DNA of 9,734 nt from CG1-02-33-12 sp964403775. Its GTDB lineage: Archaea > Nanobdellota > Nanobdellia > Woesearchaeales > CG1-02-33-12. Location: assembly GCA_964403775.1 (NCBI GenBank), contig CAYOHL010000033.1, forward strand, positions 1-9,734, given 5' to 3'. Positions 5,761-9,734 of the stretch are shown piece after piece. Each line of letters starts with the position of its first letter. Position 1 is the first letter of the stretch. A program made the translations under genes and the position numbers. The notes below the pieces were generated by a model, which was given only the letters and a program-made list of their open reading frames with translations, ran no database searches and had not been told where the DNA came from.

Positions 5761-6792
5761 ATGATTACAAGAAAAGCAAAGGAAATAGCTGTATTTGGAA
5801 TGGTCTTAACCACTTTACTAAACTTTTTCAGTTTTGGTTATGCATGGTCAAATCCATTAAATGATGCAGTTAACTTAATTAAGGAGTCTTATGTAAAAAG
5901 TGAACCAAAGCCTGATAAGACTCTTTATGATCTTGTAAATGAACTAAAGCAATCTCTAGACAAAAAAACTGAGCAAAAGAAGGAAGAGAGCAGTGTTAAG
6001 ATTGATAAAAAAATTGATGAGCCAGTATATGAAAAGGAAAAAATAACACAAAGTGAACAAAAAGAGCTTGAGTCAGAAGTAACTGTAGCTAAAGATTACA
6101 GTGAATATAAGAGGCGTGTTTTTATGGGTGATGTAAATCCAGGAGAAAAGGTTGCATACCTGACATTTGATGACGGACCATCACAAAATACACCAAGGGT
6201 TCTTGAAATTCTAGAAAATTATGGCATAAAAGCCACTTTTTTTGTGAACTACAGAAAGGGCGCAGAGAACATATACAAAAGAATTGTATCAGAAGGGCAT
6301 TCAATCGGAAACCACACAAAAACCCACAACTATTCTTCAATATATTCTTCTCTTGATAACTTTTTATCTGATTTCAAGGAAATGGAGAATATACTTTATG
6401 ATATCACAGGAAAAAAGCCTAATATAGCCAGGCTTCCAGGCGGAACAGATAATAACATAGGCAAAAAATGTGGAGAAGAATTCATAATGTACAAAATAGT
6501 AGATTGGCTTAATGATAATAATTATAAGTTTTTTGACTGGAACAGCTATGCCTTGGATGCTGAATCAGAGCCTGTAACCAAGGACCAGATGGTGGAAAAT
6601 GTGCTTAAAAAGATGGAAAAAAATCATGTAATGCTTGTTTTGATGCATGACAGCAAACCCAAAGAAAAGACAGTGGATGTTCTTCCATCAATAATAGAGG
6701 GGCTTATTAAAAATGGTTATGAGTTTAGGGCATTAAACGAGAACTCATACACTGTGCAGTTTTATCAGGATCCTAATTTTGAATACAATTAA
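5761..6792 (+). CDS. Exported NodB-type polysaccharide deacetylase
   Basis: This carbohydrate esterase family 4 (NodB homology) protein removes N-acetyl groups from polymers of N-acetylated sugars. Residues 1-29 form a signal peptide or anchor (basic RKAK, hydrophobic IAVFGMVLTTLLNFF, then FGYAWS). Residues about 45-120 are a Lys/Glu-rich, probably extended spacer. The catalytic domain shows all five motifs: TFDDGP (135-140, D137 base and D138 metal), H185 and H189 (NHTKTH), R224-LPGG, D259-W-N and LMH (294-296). All core residues seem present, so it should be active. It acts outside the cytoplasmic membrane. Archaea lack murein, so the likely substrate is a surface glycan of this cell, a host or a neighbour; that is inference. 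The domain most resembles bacterial peptidoglycan or chitin-oligosaccharide deacetylases, suggesting ancient transfer. Confidence 0.92.
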   Translation: MITRKAKEIAVFGMVLTTLLNFFSFGYAWSNPLNDAVNLIKESYVKSEPKPDKTLYDLVNELKQSLDKKTEQKKEESSVKIDKKIDEPVYEKEKITQSEQKELESEVTVAKDYSEYKRRVFMGDVNPGEKVAYLTFDDGPSQNTPRVLEILENYGIKATFFVNYRKGAENIYKRIVSEGHSIGNHTKTHNYSSIYSSLDNFLSDFKEMENILYDITGKKPNIARLPGGTDNNIGKKCGEEFIMYKIVDWLNDNNYKFFDWNSYALDAESEPVTKDQMVENVLKKMEKNHVMLVLMHDSKPKEKTVDVLPSIIEGLIKNGYEFRALNENSYTVQFYQDPNFEYN

Positions 6793-6812
6793 TTCTCTTG
6801 CTAATCAAACGA

Positions 6813-6826
6813 AACCTATTTAAATG
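6813..6826 (+). promoter_or_regulatory. Histone gene promoter
   Basis: ACCTATTTAAATG, preceded by CGAA as possible BRE, forms a TATA element about 50 bases before the histone ATG. A start 25 bases downstream would leave a short leader carrying GAGGT at 6859-6863. Confidence 0.5.
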
Positions 6827-6870
6827 TGGTTGGTTTTACGCTTTCCAATAAACCTAAAGAGGTAATCATA

Positions 6871-7083
6871 ATGGCAAGAAATATAAGCATAATACCAAAG
6901 GCCCCTATTGCAAGAATATTGCTTGATGCAGGTGCAAAAAGGGTTTCTGCAGAGGCTGTTGACGCATTCACTGATGTTATAACAGATATTGCAGAGGAAA
7001 TCTCAACAAAGGCAGCAAAGATTGCACAGCACTCTGGAAGAAAAACAGTCCATGAGGGGGACATAAGACTTGCTGTTAAATAA
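6871..7083 (+). CDS. Archaeal histone
   Basis: This 70-residue histone fold closely follows the HMfA/HMfB pattern: IPKAPIARILLDAGAKRVS (alpha-1 and loop 1), a long central helix about 27-54, then GRKTVHEGDIRLAVK (loop 2 and alpha-3). There are no N- or C-terminal tails. It forms dimers and longer multimers that wrap DNA in archaeal chromatin. The start at 6871 is chosen over an in-frame GTG at 6826 because GAGGT lies 8 bases before it and MARNISIIPKAPI matches the family N-terminus; the extra 15 residues of the longer form overlap the TATA box. It is a single-gene unit between its own promoter and a T-rich terminator. Confidence 0.96.
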   Translation: MARNISIIPKAPIARILLDAGAKRVSAEAVDAFTDVITDIAEEISTKAAKIAQHSGRKTVHEGDIRLAVK

Positions 7084-7088
7084 TAAAC

Positions 7089-7114
7089 TTTTTCTTATTT
7101 TTCATAATCTTTTT
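7089..7114 (+). terminator. T-rich terminator after the histone gene
   Basis: Three T5 runs occur in 26 bases right after the histone stop. Archaeal RNA polymerase terminates at such runs without a hairpin. The last run overlaps the start of the tRNA-Ala promoter. Confidence 0.5.
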
Positions 7115-7121
7115 ATATTAA
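7110..7121 (+). promoter_or_regulatory. TATA box of tRNA-Ala
   Basis: TTTTTATATTAA is centred about 26 bases before the first base of tRNA-Ala, the standard archaeal spacing for a start at or near the mature 5' end. Confidence 0.55.
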
Positions 7122-7141
7122 CCATCTTTCTCTTAGCTTAT

Positions 7142-7215
7142 GGGCAGGTAGTTCAGTCCGGTAGAATGCGCCCTTGGCTAGGGTGAGGCCCCGGGTTCAA
7201 ATCCCGGCCTGTCCA
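7142..7215 (+). tRNA. tRNA-Ala (anticodon GGC)
   Basis: A complete 74-base cloverleaf can be drawn. The acceptor stem GGGCAGG/CCTGTCC includes the G3:U70 wobble pair that identifies alanine tRNAs. The D stem is GTTC/GAAT, the anticodon stem CGCCC/GGGTG with loop TTGGCTA (anticodon GGC at 7176-7178), the variable loop AGGCC and the T arm CCGGG-TTCAAAT-CCCGG. The discriminator is A7215. There is no intron and no encoded CCA. No T-run follows; the next coding sequence begins 21 bases downstream, so the tRNA and the DUF362 gene may share a transcript. Confidence 0.96.
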
Positions 7216-7236
7216 TTAAAATAAATGGTGGAATGC

Positions 7237-8211
7237 ATGTCTGATGTTTATCATACAGAAGATGAAAAAAAGTTTTTAGAAAAACTTAAGCAAGAATTAA
7301 AGGAAAGGTTTGCAGGATGCAGGAAAATAGCCCTAAAAATACATTTCGGCGAGCCAGGCAATAAAACAGCCTTTAAGCCAGAAGATATTAAACCAATAAC
7401 AGACATTTTAAATGAGTTGAACATACATTTCTTTTTATTTGACTCACCAGTAGAATATAATAGCCTTAGGGACAATCCTAACTCTTACAGAAATTTTGCA
7501 ATTAAAAAAGGATGGGGCGAGCTTGGAGAGATTAGAATAAATGATCAGCATGTTAGTGTAAAAGGAAAAAATCTAATTTATGAGGTTTGCAAGGAGCTTG
7601 TTGATGCAGATGCTGTTTTGGTTGTAAGCCATATTAAAGGCCATGTTTGCACTGGTTTTGGTGGAGCTATTAAAAACCTTGGAATGGGTGCCATGACAAA
7701 GAAAACAAAAGGAGACATACACTCTGGAGGAGAGCCTGTATTTGTTGGCAAATGCACACAATGTAAGGCTTGTGAAAGAGCATGCCCTTTAGGAACTTTA
7801 AAAGTAAAGGACAAACCAGTATTTGGAACATGCTATGGCTGCTCTAACTGTGCTTATGCATGCCCAAACTCTGCAATTAAAACAAGAGTAAATTATTTTG
7901 ATAGATTGTTAGCAGAGGGTGCTTTTAGTGCCCAGTCAAAATTCAAAAAATTTTACTATATCTCTTTCTTAAAAAACATCACCCAGCTATGTGACTGTGA
8001 ATCAAATTCAGGAAAGATTATTGCAAATGACTCTGGCTTTTTGGCAAGCAATGATGGAGTTGCAATTGACATGGCTGCTTATGATATTATATTAAAAAAT
8101 GAGGGAGAAGATGTTTTTTTGAAATTCAACAAAAAATCAGGGACAGAACAAGTCAAGGCAGCAGAAAAATTTGGAATGGGCCAAAGCAAATATAATTTAA
8201 TAAAATTGTAG
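7237..8211 (+). CDS. DUF362 protein with two [4Fe-4S] ferredoxin motifs
   Basis: This iron-sulfur protein belongs to the DUF362 family. Its family signature GGAIKNLGMG occurs at about 142-151, after an N-terminal region with KIALKIHFGEPGN. Two ferredoxin-type clusters follow: C173xxC176xxC179xxxC183-P and C199xxC202xxC205xxxC209-P. The role is probably electron transfer; the exact reaction of the family is not established to my knowledge. No signal peptide is present. I prefer the ATG at 7237 because GGTGG (7227-7231) lies 5 bases before it; an in-frame ATG at 7225 would add four residues and has no ribosome site. The start lies just after tRNA-Ala, so tRNA 3' processing could create the mRNA 5' end. 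Its stop overlaps the Shine-Dalgarno of the HIT gene. Confidence 0.88.
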   Translation: MSDVYHTEDEKKFLEKLKQELKERFAGCRKIALKIHFGEPGNKTAFKPEDIKPITDILNELNIHFFLFDSPVEYNSLRDNPNSYRNFAIKKGWGELGEIRINDQHVSVKGKNLIYEVCKELVDADAVLVVSHIKGHVCTGFGGAIKNLGMGAMTKKTKGDIHSGGEPVFVGKCTQCKACERACPLGTLKVKDKPVFGTCYGCSNCAYACPNSAIKTRVNYFDRLLAEGAFSAQSKFKKFYYISFLKNITQLCDCESNSGKIIANDSGFLASNDGVAIDMAAYDIILKNEGEDVFLKFNKKSGTEQVKAAEKFGMGQSKYNLIKL

Positions 8212-8220
8212 GAGGCAAAA

Positions 8221-8634
8221 ATGGATGAATGCATATTCTGCAAAATAGTTAAGGGTGAAATTCCATCTAACAAGATTTATGAGAACAATAGCTTTTTTGC
8301 TTTTTTGGATATTGCTCCTGTAAATAAGGGCCACACTTTGGTCATACCAAAGAAGCATTACAAGAACATTTTAGACATGCCGGAAAAGGAATTAAAGGGC
8401 TATATGGAGGCAATACAGAAAGTTTCAAGAATGGTTATAAAAGGCATAAATGCAGATGGAATCAGCATTAACATGAGCAACGAGCCAGCAGCAGGCCAGG
8501 TTGTCATGCATACACATGTTCATATTATTCCAAGGCTCAAGGATGATGGACTTAAGCTTTGGCCACAGGGAAAATATGAAGAAGGAGAAGCATCAAAAAT
8601 TAAAACCAAGATAACAAGCTATTTAATCAAATAA
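8221..8634 (+). CDS. HIT-family nucleotide hydrolase/transferase
   Basis: HIT (histidine triad) proteins hydrolyse or transfer nucleoside phosphates, for example AMP-lysine or Ap4A-type substrates, using a histidine nucleophile. The triad motif is H97-T-H99-V-H101 in VVMHTHVHIIPR, with H99 the expected nucleophile. C4-x-x-C7, H46 and H97 can form the structural zinc site found in many members. The length of 137 residues is typical of the Hint branch. GGAGG (8211-8215) overlaps the last base of the upstream stop, so the gene is translated from the DUF362 transcript. The substrate cannot be decided from sequence. A T8 run follows the stop and probably ends the unit. Confidence 0.94.
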   Translation: MDECIFCKIVKGEIPSNKIYENNSFFAFLDIAPVNKGHTLVIPKKHYKNILDMPEKELKGYMEAIQKVSRMVIKGINADGISINMSNEPAAGQVVMHTHVHIIPRLKDDGLKLWPQGKYEEGEASKIKTKITSYLIK

Positions 8635-8646
8635 AATCCATATTAG

Positions 8647-8654
8647 TTTTTTTT
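8647..8654 (+). terminator. T8 run after the HIT gene
   Basis: Eight consecutive T residues, 12 bases after the HIT stop, are a good archaeal intrinsic terminator. They lie immediately before the Shine-Dalgarno of the micro-ORF, so that ORF is translated only from read-through transcripts or from a start site within or just before the T-run. Confidence 0.5.
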
Positions 8655-8663
8655 GGAGGTGAT
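8655..8663 (+). promoter_or_regulatory. Full-length Shine-Dalgarno GGAGGTGAT
   Basis: All nine bases match the complement of the archaeal 16S rRNA tail. This is the strongest ribosome site seen in the window and lies 7 bases (counted from GGAGG) before the ATG at 8667. Such a long match is unlikely by chance in AT-rich DNA and implies that something is translated here. Confidence 0.65.
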
Positions 8664-8666
8664 ATT

Positions 8667-8696
8667 ATGGCATGCAAAAAGAAGAAGAAAAAATAG
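8667..8696 (+). CDS. Possible 9-residue lysine-rich micropeptide
   Basis: ATG at 8667 opens a 9-codon frame encoding MACKKKKKK, closed by TAG at 8694-8696. A perfect Shine-Dalgarno at the right distance is the main evidence for translation. The product would be one Cys plus six Lys, strongly cationic. Beyond the TAG the same frame stays open for 22 codons (including LKEMLKKKEL) until a TAG at 8763 inside tRNA-Met, so the ORF may be a longer gene cut by a stop codon. A weak TATA-like CTATTTAATC at about 8619 could start transcription near 8647. I recognise no family. It could be a real micropeptide, a leader peptide or a remnant. Confidence 0.35.
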   Translation: MACKKKKKK

Positions 8697-8724
8697 ATAC
8701 CCCTCCAGTCACTAAAGGAAATGC

Positions 8725-8732
8725 TTAAAAAG
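8725..8732 (+). promoter_or_regulatory. Weak TATA-like element before tRNA-Met
   Basis: TTAAAAAG preceded by GGAAATGC lies 24-31 bases before the tRNA 5' end. The position is right for a tRNA promoter but the match to the TATA consensus is poor. Confidence 0.3.
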
Positions 8733-8755
8733 AAAGAGCTAATTCCAATTAATAT

Positions 8756-8881
8756 GCCGCTGTAGCTCAGCCTGGTTAGAGCGCTACGCTCATATGTATT
8801 GAGCGATGAGAGCTTTGCTCGATGATTAACTCATCTGACTGAGGCACGTAGAGGTCACGGGCTCAAATCCCGCCAGCGGCA
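8756..8881 (+). tRNA. tRNA-Met (CAT), intron-containing
   Basis: The mature tRNA is 75 bases after removal of a 51-base intron. The acceptor stem is GCCGCTG/CAGCGGC, the D stem GCTC/GAGC, the anticodon stem CTACG/CGTAG, the anticodon CAT at 8791-8793, and the T arm ACGGG-CTCAAAT-CCCGC, with an A-C mismatch at 49:65 and C in place of T54. The discriminator is A8881; no CCA is encoded. G1:C72 and the lack of three G:C pairs in the anticodon stem argue against initiator tRNA. Elongator Met is the best call; an isoleucine CAT tRNA (modified C34) is less likely given the GCC acceptor start. A T7 run at 8884-8890 follows. Confidence 0.9.
8795..8845 (+). other. tRNA intron, 51 bases, canonical bulge-helix-bulge
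   Basis: The intron sits between positions 37 and 38. The exon CTCA (8789-8792) pairs with intron TGAG (8840-8843) as the central 4-bp helix. The 3-base bulges are TAT (8793-8795) and GCA (8844-8846); cutting after the second base of each gives exactly the exon ends. Inside, GATGAG (8805-8810) pairs with CTCATC (8830-8835). The tRNA splicing endonuclease should recognise this. Two CGATGA and two CTGA elements inside resemble C/D boxes. Confidence 0.85.
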
Positions 8882-8883
8882 CA

Positions 8884-8890
8884 TTTTTTT
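8884..8890 (+). terminator. T-run after tRNA-Met
   Basis: A run of about seven T residues begins three bases after the discriminator, a typical archaeal tRNA terminator. Confidence 0.5.
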
Positions 8891-8929
8891 CTTATTAATA
8901 TTTTAATTCAAAGATAAACTATAGGAAAG

Positions 8930-8942
8930 TTTTTATATAAAC
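8930..8942 (+). promoter_or_regulatory. TATA box of the nuclease gene
   Basis: TTTTTATATAAAC with GGAAAG as BRE just before it is centred about 26 bases before the ATG at 8961. This is the best core promoter match in the window and implies a leaderless transcript, as no Shine-Dalgarno precedes the ATG. Confidence 0.65.
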
Positions 8943-8960
8943 CCAATATTTTATCAGCTT

Positions 8961-9353
8961 ATGTCTGAATATAAAAGCGAAGGAGAAAGAGCTATAGCAG
9001 AAGTCCTTACCAGATATAATATAAATTTTGTTTATGAATATCCTTTATTGATTAAAGAAAAGAAAGAAAAAGACTCTGAAAAATTAAGAATTTGGTATCC
9101 AGATTTTTGGCTTCCAAAGTATTCTATTATTATAGAATATTTTGGTATGATCAATGATAAGGAATATAAGAAAGGAAAAGAAGCCAAAATCAAAGCATAT
9201 AAGAAATTAGATATAGATTATATTCCTGTATATCCAAAAACAATAAAAGGAGATTTGAAATCTTATTTGTTGATTAAGATTAAAAGCTTAATTAATGAAA
9301 AAGCTAGACACTTTGAGAATAGGAATGAGAATAATCAATTGAAAAACATATAG
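8961..9353 (+). CDS. Stand-alone PD-(D/E)XK-like nuclease
   Basis: This 130-residue protein has the layout of small restriction-endonuclease-like nucleases. E9 lies in helix 1 (SEGERAIAEVL), then YEYP (25-28), then the core YPDFWLP (46-52, D48) and IIIEYFGM (56-63, E59), followed by a Lys-rich helix (about 67-82) and a final strand YIPVYP. The PDF...IEYFG arrangement is what I know from nuclease domains attached to some UvrD/HelD-type helicases and from related DUF559-like proteins. The usual lysine two residues after the Glu is replaced by Phe; a lysine of the next helix (K73, K76 or K78) may take its place, as in other members. It probably cuts DNA in repair or defence, but the partner is unknown. 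The gene stands alone with its own promoter between two tRNA genes. Confidence 0.72.
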   Translation: MSEYKSEGERAIAEVLTRYNINFVYEYPLLIKEKKEKDSEKLRIWYPDFWLPKYSIIIEYFGMINDKEYKKGKEAKIKAYKKLDIDYIPVYPKTIKGDLKSYLLIKIKSLINEKARHFENRNENNQLKNI

Positions 9354-9372
9354 TTTAAGTAGGCAAAATACA

Positions 9373-9378
9373 TTTTTT
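9373..9378 (+). terminator. T6 run after the nuclease gene
   Basis: A T6 run 20 bases after the stop probably terminates the nuclease transcript before it runs into the convergent tRNA gene. Confidence 0.4.
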
Positions 9379-9395
9379 CTTAAGAATTAGTTAAA

Positions 9396-9494
9396 CGCCG
9401 GGCCCAGGATTTGAACCTGGAAGTCCTTGCGGACACTCGCTTTCTTTTGCTTAATTCGAGGCGGGCGCGTTAAGCCAGATTCCGCCAACCCGGC
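9396..9494 (-). tRNA. Type II tRNA, probably tRNA-Ser (CGA), with enlarged anticodon loop
   Basis: The acceptor stem GCCGGGT/GCCCGGC, D arm (GCGG...ACGC with GG), long variable arm GTCC-GCAA-GGAC and T arm CCAGG-TTCAAAT-CCTGG are clear. The span of 99 bases is about 13 longer than a normal type II tRNA. The best reading has anticodon stem CCCGC/GCGAG (one C-A mismatch), loop CTCGAA...A with anticodon CGA at 9456-9458, and about 13 extra bases at 9442-9454. Discriminator G73 (9396) fits serine in archaea. The D arm and two unpaired T after the variable arm look more leucine-like. No good bulge-helix-bulge can be drawn around the extra bases. It begins 9 bases after the stop of the membrane-protein gene and has no promoter of its own, so it is likely cotranscribed. 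Confidence 0.75.
9442..9454 (-). other. Possible 13-base intron in the type II tRNA
   Basis: Removing TTAAGCAAAAGAA from between positions 37 and 38 leaves a loop CTCGAAA and an 86-base tRNA. However, the exon CTCG would have to pair with AAAG in the intron, which gives only two pairs, so a standard splice motif is missing. The boundaries are therefore uncertain by a few bases. Confidence 0.35.
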
Positions 9495-9503
9495 AGATGA
9501 GCT

Positions 9504-9734
9504 TTATCTAAAGTCTGGTGCTAAAATTCCAATTGCTGTGATTATGGTTCCTATTATGAATGTATAAACCGGAAGCTTTTCTATAAGCATAACTGTGCTT
9601 CTCATTTCATAAGACGCCTCTGTTAAATCATTACCAGCAGGCATTTCAGACACCACCATCCCAGTGATGTCCGATGATGAATTAATCCCTAATTGAGACA
9701 GGATAACCATCTTTGTAATCCCTAACAGGCCAGA
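9504..9734 (-). CDS. C-terminal fragment of a membrane protein
   Basis: The reading frame is open to the right edge of the window, so only the last 76 residues are visible; a Met at 9710 is probably internal. The fragment starts with SGLLGITKMVILSQLG, has a polar middle (SSSDITGMVVSEMPAGND) and ends in a hydrophobic segment, VYTFIIGTIITAIGILAPDFR, that can cross the membrane once, with the C-terminus right after it. I do not recognise the family. The gene lies 9 bases upstream of the type II tRNA on the same strand. Confidence 0.6.
   Translation of the reverse strand, partial: SGLLGITKMVILSQLGINSSSDITGMVVSEMPAGNDLTEASYEMRSTVMLIEKLPVYTFIIGTIITAIGILAPDFR

Noticed and set aside
6826..6870. GTG start giving the histone 15 extra residues
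   Set aside because: It overlaps the TATA box; the ATG at 6871 has a GAGGT site and matches the family N-terminus.
8694..8765. TAG at 8694 as pyrrolysine in a longer protein
   Set aside because: TAG ends rubrerythrin, the DUF362 gene and the nuclease gene normally, no pylT or pyl gene is visible, and the read-through frame ends inside tRNA-Met and crosses its likely promoter. Kept only as one option in the micro-ORF finding.
8804..8842. tRNA-Met intron as guide for methylation of its own C34
   Set aside because: The sequence before CTGA (TTAACTCAT) has the same sense as the anticodon loop, not the complement, so it cannot guide that site. The box-like motifs remain only as a weak finding.
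9451..9453. TAA triplet as the anticodon of a tRNA-Leu in the 9396-9494 tRNA
   Set aside because: It would leave five unexplained bases between the D and anticodon stems and an A-G mismatch at the top of the anticodon stem; G73 also disfavours leucine.
1..9734. CRISPR array, insertion sequence, integrase or phage genes
   Set aside because: No regularly spaced repeats, no transposase-like protein and no terminal inverted repeats were seen on either strand.

Overview
The window is AT-rich archaeal chromosome, most likely from an anaerobic or microaerophilic lineage with a compact genome; a DPANN-type archaeon is my inference, not something the sequence proves. The evidence is an archaeal/eukaryal-type glutamyl-tRNA synthetase, a tail-less archaeal histone, TATA boxes about 25-28 bases before several leaderless starts, GGAGGTGAT-type Shine-Dalgarno sites before internal operon genes, a tRNA interrupted by an intron with a bulge-helix-bulge fold, and tRNAs without encoded CCA. 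TAA, TGA and TAG all serve as ordinary stops, so the code looks standard. No intergenic stretch exceeds 300 bases.

Layout. 1-816 (+): two tightly coupled coiled-coil proteins of unknown function. 813-2735 (-): a DUF1931-like histone-fold protein that shares its stop tetranucleotide with the coiled-coil pair, then glutamyl-tRNA synthetase. 2834-3715 (+): a calcineurin-like metallophosphoesterase, divergent from gltX, both with TATA boxes in the 98-base gap. 3824-5694 (+): an oxidant-defence cluster of rubrerythrin, a glutaredoxin-like protein, superoxide reductase (desulfoferrodoxin) and an Ogg2-type 8-oxoguanine glycosylase/lyase. 5761-6792 (+): an exported NodB-type polysaccharide deacetylase. 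6871-7083 (+): the archaeal histone. 7142-7215: tRNA-Ala(GGC), followed 21 bases later by a DUF362/ferredoxin protein and a HIT-family hydrolase (7237-8634). 8635-8755: a T8 run, then a perfect Shine-Dalgarno in front of a 9-codon lysine-rich ORF. 8756-8881: tRNA-Met(CAT) with a 51-base intron. 8961-9353 (+): a stand-alone PD-(D/E)XK-like nuclease. 9396-9494 (-): a type II tRNA, probably tRNA-Ser(CGA), with about 13 extra bases in the anticodon loop. 9504-9734 (-): the C-terminal end of a membrane protein cut off by the window edge.

How the genes work together. The clearest functional unit is 3824-5694: superoxide reduction to peroxide (SOR), peroxide reduction (rubrerythrin), a thiol/disulfide carrier (glutaredoxin), then repair of oxidised guanine (Ogg2). 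The rest is a mix of information-processing genes (gltX, three tRNAs, two histone-fold genes) and single-gene units with their own promoters. I see no CRISPR array, insertion sequence, integrase or obvious defence island. The most unusual items are the micro-ORF with the perfect Shine-Dalgarno, the irregular type II tRNA, the intron-bearing tRNA-Met, the Cys-rich tail on rubrerythrin and the exported deacetylase.
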